A stretch of DNA of 64,000 nt from Rapana venosa (taxonomy: Eukaryota; Mollusca; Gastropoda; Neogastropoda; Muricidae). The position numbers were made by a program, and so were the translations under genes. A model generated the notes under the pieces. That model did not search any database. It saw nothing but the letters and a program-made list of their open reading frames with translations, and was not told where the DNA came from. Below, one piece after another: positions 33,485 to 44,799 of the stretch (positions within the stretch are counted from its first letter, which is position 1; each line of letters begins with the position of its first letter). The DNA lies in NCBI GenBank assembly GCA_028751875.1, contig CM054140.1, forward strand, positions 58,025,826 through 58,089,825, given 5' to 3'.

Positions 33485-36400
33485 CTGTGGAGGAAAGGTG
33501 CTATGTGTGTGGTCAGTTAAATTAAGAAGTGTTGAGTAAGTAGTGAGATATGATTTGCATGACCACACATACACAGTCCCTTCCTGCCGAAGCATACATT
33601 GGGACCAAAAGAATGTGTTTTTATTTATTTATTTATTCTTTTGTATCGAGGATAATGGAATAAGCACTCATGTGCATTTTTACATCCAGTCCCCATGTGT
33701 ATGCGGTTTTGTAAATTTTGTCATCTGTGTGTGTGCGCATGTGTGTGTCTGCGGTTGTTATTTGCGTGTGCGCATGCATATGTGTGTAGGTGCATATGTG
33801 TGTGTGTGTTATTTGTGTGTGTGCGCACACACATGCTTACACATCTATCATACACTTTACTTATGTATGTATAAAAGAAGAGTGTGAACATGTGCATGTG
33901 TCTGAGTGTGTGTTGGCATTTACTTTTTGAAATGAAGATCAGTTCAAGATACAAAATGCCCTGAGCTGGAAATCTTACCTTGGTGGGTATGACAGTTGTT
34001 TGCACCAGGTTTCTGAAACGTCCTATGGATGGGTCGATGTCTTCTGCAATTCAAATATACGTTTCCTTCTTTCAAGGGATTGAAGCATAAAAAACACAAT
34101 CATGAAAGAACGGAGAAAAAGCTTTACACTTCGCATTACAATTCTGTGAGAGTTTCCCCAAGAACAGGAGTTTACTTTTCTTTTTTTTTCTTCATTTCTT
34201 GGGCTAGATTTTGTGAGATTTTGCACATGCAAACCATTTTTAACCACCATAAAGGTAGCTGCATTCCTACACTTTGGGGATGGTGTCTACACACAACCCC
34301 TGTGTGCATAACGGTTTTCTCAATTTTGGCAACCATTCTTACCAGCACAAAGTGGCCTACTCTTCCAAAAGTTGGCACAGTGTTTTAACCACCACAAAGA
34401 TGTTCTGCATGTGTTCATACATGAAGAAGGTCTTTAGGGACAGTGGAGTCGGTGCTGATGTTAACTCCAGGGTAAAATTCCCTAAAACAGGCGCCTCCAT
34501 GGTGGCTCGATCTCTAGATCGCAAGCGCAACGCTCTACCCACTAGGCTATCCTGCCCCACCCCCACGAGTTGGACTAACAAGAAATTATCCTCCTTTGTT
34601 GACTCACTGTTGGGGAGGTTATCCCCCCATCCTACAGCTCTTGCTTTTCACAGCCCTTAGCTGTAGTGCACAGCAGATGTTTAACTGACATATGGAAAGA
34701 CAATAAATGTGAATTTGTTAATCAAATAATATGGTGTCTACAGAGAAAGTAAGGAACGCTGCAATCTTTCCAGGCGTTGCTTAGTTGGATCGTTCTACTT
34801 GTAGCAATGCCGTCCTCAACACATAGAAAATAAAAATTAAAAAACAAGAATCGAAGCAGCTGAGATGTGGGTATTTTTCAGAAGGCTGATCAGAGTCAGT
34901 AGGGCAGACAAAAGAACAAATGATATACTACACAAACTGAGGAGCAACAAGAAAACTTACTTTAATACATGAACAGAAACTAAAATAGGTAGGCCATACG
35001 TTACGAAACCAAAATGCAAACTTCATGAAAACTGTCTTTCAAGGCAAGACCGATTGGAAAATCAAAAAAAAAGTAGACCACCAGCTTCTCTCATTGGCAA
35101 CATCACCGAATCCTGTGGCATGAGAATCCATGAAGTCAGCAGGACCAGCAAAGACTGGAACAACTGAAGAAGGAGGAGGAGGATCATGTCACTATAATTG
35201 GGTGTGGGGGCTAACACCGAACTCGGTGATGCTGACAGGTGAGATAGGTGAAATGAGACAGAAAACGTCCTTTTCCCAAGAAAAACATTTACACATACGC
35301 ATGCGCATGCACAGATGCACACACACATACACACACTCAACCAAATCAAGATGACAACATCGAGGGTTTCTTATTTTAAAAATTTTGTTTAACCAAAGTG
35401 GTCCAGAAAAAGAAAAGCCAGCTCTGAATGAAATTTCTTTCTGTCAAAAAATGAGTAATTAAAAAAGAAAAATTAAAAACCACCACCATCATAAAAAAAC
35501 CAACAACCACCAGACAAGCAAATGCATACCTGGATTGATAACTTCTTCTTCGTCAGCAAAACTGACATGCATAGATTTAGGTTTACGCTTCAAAGGGTTG
35601 GGAACATCCACAATCTCTGCCACGGAAGCAATACGTCGGTTGTGAGCCGTGTTGAATTCTGTCAGATTCTGAAACAGAAAAACAAACATTGTGCTTCGTT
35701 TCTAACAGGAATGGTCGCGTGTTACATAAAGTTATTTTTTTAATTTGAATGTGTGTGTGTGTGTGTGTACGTGTAGCAGATTATTTAAAGTTCCATTTTT
35801 AATGTGTGTCTGTGTCTGTGTGTGTCCGTGGGAACATGAGCAAATGTGCCTGCATGTGTGTGTGTGTATGCACACACGCATGTGTGTTGTGTTGTGTGTG
35901 TGTGTGCGTGCGTATGTGTGTGTGAGTGCGTGTGTGTGTGTGAGTACGCGCGCGCATGCGCCTGCACAAAAAAACTCCTTTTCTTGTCACCAGAATTTCT
36001 TAGAGAACAAATCAAAGAATTTCTTCCAAATCCAAAAGAATGCTATGCCTCTATGGTGAAAAAATATACTTAAAGAATTTTTTTTTTTTAATCAGAAGAG
36101 AACTAACATTACATTATGTTCCTGAGACAAGCACCCCAACATCAATATATGCAGAGATCTCTTGTATTTAGGGCTGTTACTTCACCTTCACCTATCCTGT
36201 AGTCTAGCAGACCGCTGGGGCACCACTGAAAATTTTGCAACCAGCTTCCTCCACTCTTTAGGAGCTTACAATCACATGATGCTTATGATATATGTATTCT
36301 TCAGTAATTATCATGTTTATTTTTTTGGGTAAGGATATTCTTCCCTTTAATAACTATATATTTTTTTAAAAGTACAGTTTAAAGGGAAAATTAAAAAAGC

Positions 36401-36608
36401 AGCAAATGAAAACGTTTACAATTCCTCTCTCTCTTCTTCCTTAACTTCCTGAGGAGTTGTTGGGGGCACTGCGCTGAATTTTTTAAGCCGTGTCTCTCAG
36501 GCAACAAGAACCTGGTAGATCCCATCCTAGGCAGATTCATGTTTCCATAACCCAACAAACCATGATCATGGATTATGGGATCTGTAAGATGTGTCTTTGA
36601 CCTCCTGC

Positions 36609-36667
<59 letters not shown>

Positions 36668-38721
36668 GACACAAAGAGACTTAAGGCACTGGCAGGTCTG
36701 CACTGTAAGGTGACCTGGGAGATCATAAACAAACACCCTTAATTCACTAGACACCACTGCAGAGCTTTGAATCCACAGATTAAGTGGTTTACAATACTTT
36801 TTTTTAACCTTAAGATATACAGGATGCACTTTCAATACAAAGTTTTACAGATTTTTTTGTGTTTTTAATATACACTCATTTCAAATCAATATTGCAATTA
36901 CATGTCTGTGTATTTTTCTTTTTCTTCTTTTATCTACCCCCACTCCCCACCCCAAATAAATGAAAAAAAAAAAGATGAATGAATAAAAAAGAACCCCCCA
37001 CTTACATCCAGTTCTGTTTCCGATTCGGGAAGCCCCAACAAATTGCCATCTTTCTCCGACTGCTTCGTTCCGTCGTCCTCTAACCCCCCCGGGCCGACCG
37101 GCTGTGGTCGTTCGCGGATGACGTACACGCGGGTGGAGGCTCCAAAGTGAATCTCGCTGTCCAGAGGAACCTGCTGAGGCTTCTGCTTCTCCAGACGGAT
37201 CTGGCCGATGTAGGTCCCATGCGCTGTGGATCACACGACTGGTCAGCAAAAATGTGAACGGGACAACATGCAGCACATACAACGTGAAAGGTAATGAAAA
37301 ACAGCGGCCTGACTGGTGAGTGAAGTGGCATGACACTGCTTACTCTTGTCCTGCGAATGCGGTCTGTATCAGTCTTCAACATATATGTGTATACGTATGC
37401 TTGTGTATACAGTGCATATTATGATGGCATATATGCATGCATCCGCATGTCCACACACAAACACGCTCACACATATGCTCTCACACACATGCACGCACCC
37501 CACCCCCCACCCCATATACATGCATGAACAAATTAAATACATGCACACTTTCACAAACATGTAAGCTCGCATGTGCAAGCAACACACACACACACTACTT
37601 TCCATTTATCTCTTGCTTGATTTCAAGAAAGCGTTCTTTATTTCACCAACACGCAAGAGGGTGTGCACATAAAGTTCATAAACACTCGTGATCAAATGGC
37701 AAAATCAAACTCTACAAAACTTATGTCAGTAATAAAAATGACCATCAAAGATTACTTTTCCTTTTATCATTTTTTCTTCTTTTTCTCTTGAAAAAAAAAA
37801 TCTGCATTATGAATCTGTAAGCTTTATGGATGGATGATTTGATACAGATACATTTTCTTCTATTTACTTCAATCAGCACAATTTCACAAACTACCAGAAC
37901 ATCTTAAAATGAATACATTTTTATACACACACTGAAAAAGATGAAAAGCAGACTACTCACTGCTGCCAAGATCTATAATGAACGGTCTGTTCAGGTGACG
38001 ATGCCACACAAGTGCAGAATGGACACGGGAACATGAGGAGTGGTCAATAGCAAAATCACACAACTGTTTATTGCGTCCGAAGAAGTAGCATTTCTTTTCG
38101 TCTATCATCAGTTTCTGCACAGCAAGAAAAAAAAAAGTACATGCCTCTTTCTATGATTTACAGTACTTACCAAATTGTTGATACACAATAATACATTCTG
38201 CAAAACAAAACAAGTCCAAGCACTATGCGTCTCAATCTGCGCACTCACAGACAGTCCACATCAGGTCCGGTCATGCCATAGCATACAACTTACAAAGTCA
38301 GTGTGGTTGAGAGAGACTGCCTGCTCAGTTTATCTCCTGCCTTAATTTTGCACCAAACCAACAGGATTAGTAAGTGATAGAAGATGTGGCAGCTATTCTT
38401 TTATTGCAGGATGGTTCTGGGTCAATATAGATGACACTCCAAAGTCACTCTTCAAATTCACAGCACAAACAAGCGCACAGGCCAATTGTTCCAGATTATG
38501 AAAAGTTTGTGCTTTCACTAATCCTAAAAAATGTTTTTAAAAGAAAGAAAAAAGAACAGAAAAGATGGAAGTCGTTCAACAATGAAGGTGTGGATATTTG
38601 AAAGTTACATCTGATTTCCTTAACACAAGAGCATGAACAAACAACACCATGAAGTGTGTTACTCTTTAACATTTCTTCAATCAATGCCTTCAACCCATTC
38701 ACCATCTTGAGTCTGAGTGTT

Positions 38722-38780
<59 letters not shown>

Positions 38781-39165
38781 AAACCAATTATAAAAAAACA
38801 AAACAAAAACAAACCCAAACACTACATCAATTGTCAAGTGATCACAAACCTGAACCATTTTTCCATCTTTCATGACATCTAAATGGAGACCAGCTGGTGG
38901 CTTGCCTGCCCTGCACACAATACATTTTTCTTTCTCTGATTTTGCATCTGTCTGAAATGGTGAAAACAAAACAGTCTGTACAAATACACAATCTGTACAA
39001 CTACACATCAGTAAAAAAAAAAAAAAAAAAAAAAATTTTAATTTAAAAAAAAACGTTTAAAAATGTACAAAGTAGTTATGTGACAAATTATCACTCAACA
39101 TCAACTTTCATGAAAGCAAATGAAAAATATTATGGAAAAAGCAGGAAATCTGTGTGTGTGTGTGT

Positions 39166-39207
<42 letters not shown>

Positions 39208-39242
39208 TGTGTGGTAGAGGAGAAGGAGAGAGAGAGAGGGGG

Positions 39243-39313
<71 letters not shown>

Positions 39314-41933
39314 TGTGTGTGTGTGTATGTGTGTGTTGTTTTTGTTTAAAAACAAACAAAAATCAGTTCACAATCACGTATGCTTATGCATGCAATCCTT
39401 CCCTCTCTCTCTAGTCTCTCTCTCCCCTCCCTCCCTTGCCTGAATGTATAATTTATAATTTCCCAATGATTACGAGAGCAAGGAATAGGTTTGCTGCCCA
39501 CCATCAGTCAATGACTCAATGCCTGATAAAAATTTCAAATGACCTTTCCGATTCTATGGGTGACCAGTCAGCGACCTCTGACTCTCTCTGCACGTCTGAC
39601 ACTCCAAGACCATTCTGCTGCTGAACCAATCTCAGAGTCAGATATAACCTATTGATTTTCTGATAGACTGGTCACTGACATTATGGGTGCTGAACCAAAT
39701 CAATAACACTGTGTACGAGATTGAGTCTTACTTTTTACTACTGATTTTTTCCCCCCAAGGACAATTCCCCTGCTGCTGTTGTGGTTTTTTTCTTTCATAA
39801 ATTTTTTTTCATGTTTTAGAGTTTATTTTACCTCCGTTTTATTTATGAACACAAGTTACAATAAACACACTTCAGTTTATACTAAACCAGCTACTGAGCA
39901 GACCAAAACATATCAGTTATGAATATGATTCTTTTTTTAAAAAGTTATCAGTATCATAAATGTAACAGTTTACTCAATTTAAAAATTATTGGGTCATTGA
40001 CTCATTCATTGTAGGGCAACCACCCACTTATTTGCTCAGGTAACACATATCAGCAAAATTGTAAGCTTCCAGTTTTTCTGAAAATTTTCTGGGAAGAAAA
40101 AATATATTTTCTGCTGTGTAAGAGGAGGATGGTGAAAATGACTGACTATGGCCTATGCAGACAGTTTGTAACAGGTCAACCTATATTATATACGTACATA
40201 GGCTATACAAATCATTATGCTTGTTATTAGTCCTCAAAAATGGAATTTATATCATGTAGTGTGAAAACAGACTCCTGGCTACTTTTGTTTTATGGGCCCA
40301 ATAAATGCAGTAGCTACCATTTACCAAAAATTCTAAATAATACCCAAGTCCTGAAAATGTTCAGAAGTTAAGACCGGGATCTAAACCCGGACTGCTGTAT
40401 TAACTTCATTCTTATGTTTCAAACATGCACTTGAATGCTGTACACTTGGACCCTTTCCTTTCCAAAGTGGCCAGGATTAATGACCACCAGTCAGCCTCAT
40501 TTTTCAATTTTTGTAATTTGATAACATGGAACAGCATCAGATTCATACAAGGTTATACAACTAATGTGGACAGTTGCTGTAAACCTAATTTACAAAATCT
40601 TGAAATTGTATTCAACAAAGACAGCTTTGGTAAAATATTCTCAGCACCCAACCCTATGGAATTCATTTCCACACACAATGTGATTGTGAGTGTGACACAG
40701 CAGTCTCTTTCCTTCCAACACCAGGATAACAGGCTTTTTTTTTAAAGTTATAATTTAATCCACCCAACCAGCCATACATATTACAATGTTCTTTGCCTTC
40801 ATAACAGTTAACACCAGTCAATCATGTCATTTATGATAACATTTATGAAAGTATATTTCTTTGCATAATTGCAGTAAAAACCTGACACTGGCAACAGTCT
40901 ACACAGACATTCTTATTATCGTAACACTGGAAGAAATACATCCATGGCCACACAGTATATAAAAAATGTAAATACATGGGCCTGCAGCATACAGCTGGTT
41001 TCCTTGCAAACTTATGCAGATTCTATCCTCCAACCTATCAAACTGAAAGAAAATAGCCCAAACTACATGACCAATGCATGGCCATTTTGAAAAGAATGGT
41101 GAATATTTACTGATTTAGGTTCATGTCTCAGCCACAGTCAAAAAAGTGCTTTTTACAGCAGAAGCCACAACATTTTCGGATACATATAATACATGTGTGA
41201 AATGCTCCACCAGACTGGAAACTAGTTTGGACAGCAGATCTGGATCCTAACTCAGTGGTTAGAGCATGGGGCTCATGATCTGGAGACAGTATCACACAAT
41301 CACATGTGACAATGTCAGATTGTGGATTCCAGTCCTTAACTCAGCCATCTACTTGAGGGTGATCCACCTATCTGGGCTCCCCTCCCTCCCATCGGACTTA
41401 ACATTGGTTTTAACTTCAAGCCCCTACAAGTCAAAAGGATCAGACTAAAAACTGACCAAGGGGTGGGGGGAGGGGGAGGGGACATCTTCATGATCCTGTG
41501 AGTGTGACTATGTCAGTGCGTGCGAAGGCACACGTGTGTTACTCAACTTACCGTAACATTTCGCACAACATTTTTCTTCGGAAATCGGTGATAAGGACGA
41601 CACAAACAAACGCACCATGCCATCTGACCACTATTAATGGTCTGAATGATGAATACTGAGCACTAGAGCAGTACAACACCCCCATTCAAACGAGATAAAG
41701 ACCATGTTTACAAGACCGGCACTCTCCCTAAAAGAATTTTTAGAAATGGTTCAACCTGCAAGTTTAAAGTAGACATTTTGCACGCTCAAAGCAAAGACAT
41801 CAATACTTGTTACGATTTATCGATTCATTCTGATTACGATGCAGAGCCAAATTAACAAAATGCGAGGAGAAACAACACCAAAATTAACAAACCATGATGG
41901 AACTTCGAAGTTATTGACGAGTGGACCCGCCAT
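33170..41933 (-). CDS. PPP1R8: Nuclear inhibitor of protein phosphatase 1 (NIPP1)
   Basis: A complete gene with seven coding exons: 41893-41933, 38850-38910, 37961-38114, 37006-37223, 35530-35668, 33979-34043 and 33170-33484. The total is 993 nt, or 330 residues (human protein 351). NIPP1 is a nuclear scaffold that binds and restrains PP1 and recruits phosphothreonine partners such as splicing and chromatin factors through its FHA domain. Visible here are the FHA domain at about 35-110 (Gly47-Arg48, Ser63-x-x-His66, Ser85-Thr-His-Gly) and the conserved NLTEFNTAHN block at 159-168. The PP1-docking region lies at 189-198, the block INPED-DPS-GRFRN-VQT at 202-220, and PNLAPDVD plus KKKYAKEAWPGKKP near the C-terminus. 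The internal glycine-rich segment of vertebrates is largely replaced. The docking motif reads HVSF instead of RVTF. All donors begin GT and all acceptors end AG with matching phase. The identification is confident. Confidence 0.95.
33979..34043 (-). CDS. PPP1R8: PPP1R8 exon 6
   Basis: A 65-nt exon encoding (E)DIDPSIGRFRNLVQTTVIPTK, nearly identical to the vertebrate segment after the docking motif that also contacts PP1. The acceptor is TTGCAG and the donor is GTAAGA. Confidence 0.92.
34195..34560 (-). repeat. tRNA-headed SINE (tail 2), reversed
   Basis: Reversed copy within a PPP1R8 upstream intron. Tail 2 lies at 34205-34285, the core around 34330-34460, and the tRNA-like head (TAGCCTAGTGGGTAGAGCG on the minus strand) at 34530-34555. 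Confidence 0.75.
35530..35668 (-). CDS. PPP1R8: PPP1R8 exon 5 (PP1-docking region)
   Basis: 46 codons plus one base. It begins with the invariant NLTEFNTAHN and a basic stretch (KRKPK, a likely nuclear localisation signal). Next comes S-M-H-V-S-F where human NIPP1 has N-S-R-V-T-F, then an acidic ADEEEVINP. The acceptor is CTGTTTCAG and the donor is GTATGC. Confidence 0.92.
37006..37223 (-). CDS. PPP1R8: PPP1R8 exon 4 (FHA end)
   Basis: Encodes the end of the FHA domain (THGTYIGQIRLE, VPLDSEIHFGASTR) and an acidic linker ending LLGLPESETELD, which matches the human GLPEEETELD. The residue before Ser-Thr-His-Gly is Gly rather than the Asn found in human NIPP1. The donor is GTAAGT. Confidence 0.93.
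37961..38114 (-). CDS. PPP1R8: PPP1R8 exon 3 (FHA core)
   Basis: 51 codons plus one base, covering the FHA strands with FFGRN, CDFAIDH and CSRVHSALVWH. These hold the Gly-Arg and Ser-x-x-His phosphopeptide-binding residues. The acceptor is TGTGCAG and the donor is GTGAGT. The Thr of Ser-Thr-His-Gly is split across the next intron. Confidence 0.93.
38850..38910 (-). CDS. PPP1R8: PPP1R8 exon 2
   Basis: Completes the split Trp codon, then encodes AGKPPAGLHLDVMKDGKMVQ. This is near-identical to the stretch that opens the FHA domain in animal NIPP1. The acceptor is TGTGTGCAG and the donor is GTTTGT. A (GT)n tract lies about 70 nt into the downstream intron. Confidence 0.9.
39100..41240. other. 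PPP1R8: PPP1R8 intron 1
   Basis: A compound GT-GA-GT microsatellite (39152-39337) and otherwise unique AT-rich DNA. The short open frame at 40425-40745 has no recognised family. Confidence 0.5.
41245..41465 (+). repeat. tRNA-like SINE in PPP1R8 intron 1
   Basis: A-box-like TAACTCAGTGGTTAGAGCAT and B-box-like TGTGGATTCCAGTCC, followed by a body with GGGCTCCCCTCCCTCCCATC. Only one copy is seen in the window. Confidence 0.5.
41893..41933 (-). CDS. PPP1R8: PPP1R8 exon 1 (start)
   Basis: The ATG sits in AGCAAG-ATG-GCG, with A at -3 and G at +4. It encodes MAGPLVNNFEVPS plus two bases of the Trp codon. The residues F-E-V-P-S-W align with the human segment ending in Cys-Pro-Thr-Trp just before AGKPPPGLHLDV. 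The donor is GTTTGT. About 3 kb of intron separates it from exon 2. Confidence 0.85.
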
Positions 41934-42547
41934 CTTGCTGTCAAGTTTGAGAAGGATAACTGTCTAGGCCTAGGCCTAATAGCCGCGCTCTTGAGTGCAT
42001 GTAGTTATCTCCCTTTTTTTTTTGGGGGGGGGGGGGGGGGGAGGGGGGGAGGGGTGTTTATTTTTGTTGTTGTTGTTGTTGTAAGCATATATTTTATATA
42101 ACATTTGATGTGCTAAGCAGTTTTAAAATAATTTCTTGTTCATTTTTGATCAGATTCGCGCAATTGAATGTCTTATTCCAATTAGCCACAAGCAAACTCT
42201 TTAAAGGTATCACAGACGTTATTGTCCAGTTTTATTGGTTTTCATTGTTGATGATTTTATTTTGTTGACTTTGAAGAACAGTCGGGCGTATGTATTTATA
42301 TATTAATTGTTGTAATGACAGGAGTGGAAACATAGTTTAAAAAAATAACAGTGGGGGATTGTGTGCATCAAAACAAGGAATTAATAATTATTTCCCTTTT
42401 TTTTCTTGTTGCTATTTGCTCATTTTTTTTAATATTAACACACACACAGAGAGAGACAATGACAATGACAATGACAATGACAAATTCTTTTATTTCGAGG
42501 ATAATGAATAAGCACACATGTGCTTTTTTACATCCAGTCCCCGCCCG

Positions 42548-43078
42548 TTAGGGATACATCTTAATAATAATAACCCAATACTTATACAGTCTCACAATAA
42601 AAACAAGGGGAAATAACCCTTTTCAAAACAGCTCACCCTCCCAACAACACTCCCCCCCCCCCACCCCCCCCCCCCCCCCCCCCCCAAGCAAGCAATTAAA
42701 AGAAAATCCTAAGAATACCCCACCCCTACCCCCACCCCCCAAAAAAACCTTAACCAAAACAAACAAACAAACAAAAGAGAAGGAAAAACCAAACCAACAA
42801 AAGATGATAAAAAAGAGAAAAACAGACAAACAACAACAACAAGAACAAGAGCAACAACAAAGCCAAGAAAAATAACACAACCAAACTTAATAAGTCATAA
42901 AGATAAACATCTACACATTGTCAAATGGTACACATACTTGTTACACATAATTATAAGATATTGAAATAGGGCACTCATTAAAACTTAAGTACAGAGGCAA
43001 GTCCAATAACGTATTGAAAATTATAAAAATATGAATCCTTCATCAGGATATACTATGACTATAAGCAGGACGATAAAA

Positions 43079-43161
<83 letters not shown>

Positions 43162-43546
43162 CAGAGAGTGTGTGTGTGTGTGTATTTCAGAGATAAAATC
43201 CAATATATAAATCCCAAAACAGTATGCGATCCCATCAACACTCATTTTAGATTATACTCGTTTCAAATTATATGTCATGATAATGAAATAAATTTAATAC
43301 CCATACATCCACACAATAAAAACAAGAAACAAACCAAGAAGAAATTTAAAACTATACTAAATATATGATTCTCAAAACAGTACACGATAACCTTCAAAAC
43401 ACTTAGTTTGTTTACTCTTTAAAAATTTTTATGTCATGATAATAAAATTTAAATTCAGTCCCCAAATACTCTCACAAAATAAAAACAAGGAGGGAAAGAA
43501 AGAAGGAAAAACAAAACCCAGCCAATCTATAAGGTCATAGTGAGAG

Positions 43547-43596
<50 letters not shown>

Positions 43597-43892
43597 GAGG
43601 AGAGAGAGAGAGAGGGGAGGGGGAGGGAGAGGAGGAGTGTGTGTGTGTGTGGGGTTGGTGTGTGGGGTTTTGTGTGTGTGTTTTGTGGTGTGTGTGTGTG
43701 TGTTTCAGGGATAACACTAAATATATATATAATTCTCAAAACAGTGCACGATCACCGTCAACCCTTATTGTGATTATACTCATGCAGGTTATATGTCATG
43801 AAATGAAATAAACTCAAAAACCCGTGTACTCACAAAAATAAAACAAGGGAAGAAAGGAAAGGGGGTATAAAAAACAAATTTATAAGGTCAGG

Positions 43893-43936
<44 letters not shown>

Positions 43937-43964
43937 TGTTGTGTGTGTGTGTGTGTGTGGTGTG

Positions 43965-44000
<36 letters not shown>

Positions 44001-44260
44001 TGGTGTGTGTGTGTGTGTTTTAAGGATAATATAAAAAATTAATTCTCAAGACAGCACAGGATCACCATCAAAATTGTTTTCGAATTTTACTCGTACAAAA
44101 TGAATGTCATAAAAAAGAAAAAGCCCAATCCCAAATACCACTCTACAATATTGAGAAAAAAATCCTTAAGTCATAAAATTGAACATCTATACATTGTAAG
44201 TAAGAGAGAGAGAGATAGGGGGGGGAAGAAATGAAGAGAGTGGGAGAGGGAGGGAGGATG

Positions 44261-44303
<43 letters not shown>

Positions 44304-44310
44304 CGTGTGT

Positions 44311-44347
<37 letters not shown>

Positions 44348-44450
44348 TGCGTGCGTGCGTGTGGTGTGTGAAAGATAATGCTTTTTGTTTGTAAACAAAC
44401 AAACAGAACGACATAAAAAAAAAAAATACTGGAAATGATTCTCAACAGCA
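42548..44450. repeat. Composite tandem array with embedded (GA)n/(GT)n
   Basis: A unit of several hundred bp recurs: AT-rich CTCAAAACAGTACACGATAA, TTATATGTCATGATAATGAA, AAATAAAAACAAGGAGGGAA and ATAAGGTCATA. Each unit is followed by (GA)n and then (GT)n. Dinucleotide blocks sit at 43081-43186, 43546-43710, 43892-44018 and 44204-44370. Unit copies have diverged and differ in length. The array lies directly beyond the 3' end of the minus-strand LINE. Confidence 0.8.
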
Positions 44451-44689
44451 CATCATCACTGTCACACTCTTTTTCATTTACCGTACAGATTAACAATATT
44501 ATTGTTATGATAGAAAATTTTTTCTTATAACTATAGTGTAATAAAAAATTTAAAAAAAGAAAGAAGAAGAAAAGAAAAAGAAAGAAAAAAAGAAGAAAAA
44601 AGTTTTCGCTTTGGTAAATCACTTATTCAACAACAATGAAATTTGAAAAAGGGGAGGAGAGGAGAGAGAGAGAGAGAGAAGAGAGAGGG

Positions 44690-44724
<35 letters not shown>

Positions 44725-44799
44725 GAACAAGGTCTGACAGAAAGACAGGTAAAGGGGAAAGGGCAGGGAAAGTAGGTAAGAGGGAAAAGGGGCAGATAG

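Noticed and set aside
40425..40745. 106-codon open frame in PPP1R8 intron 1
   Set aside because: AT-rich with no recognised domain, and antisense to the host gene.
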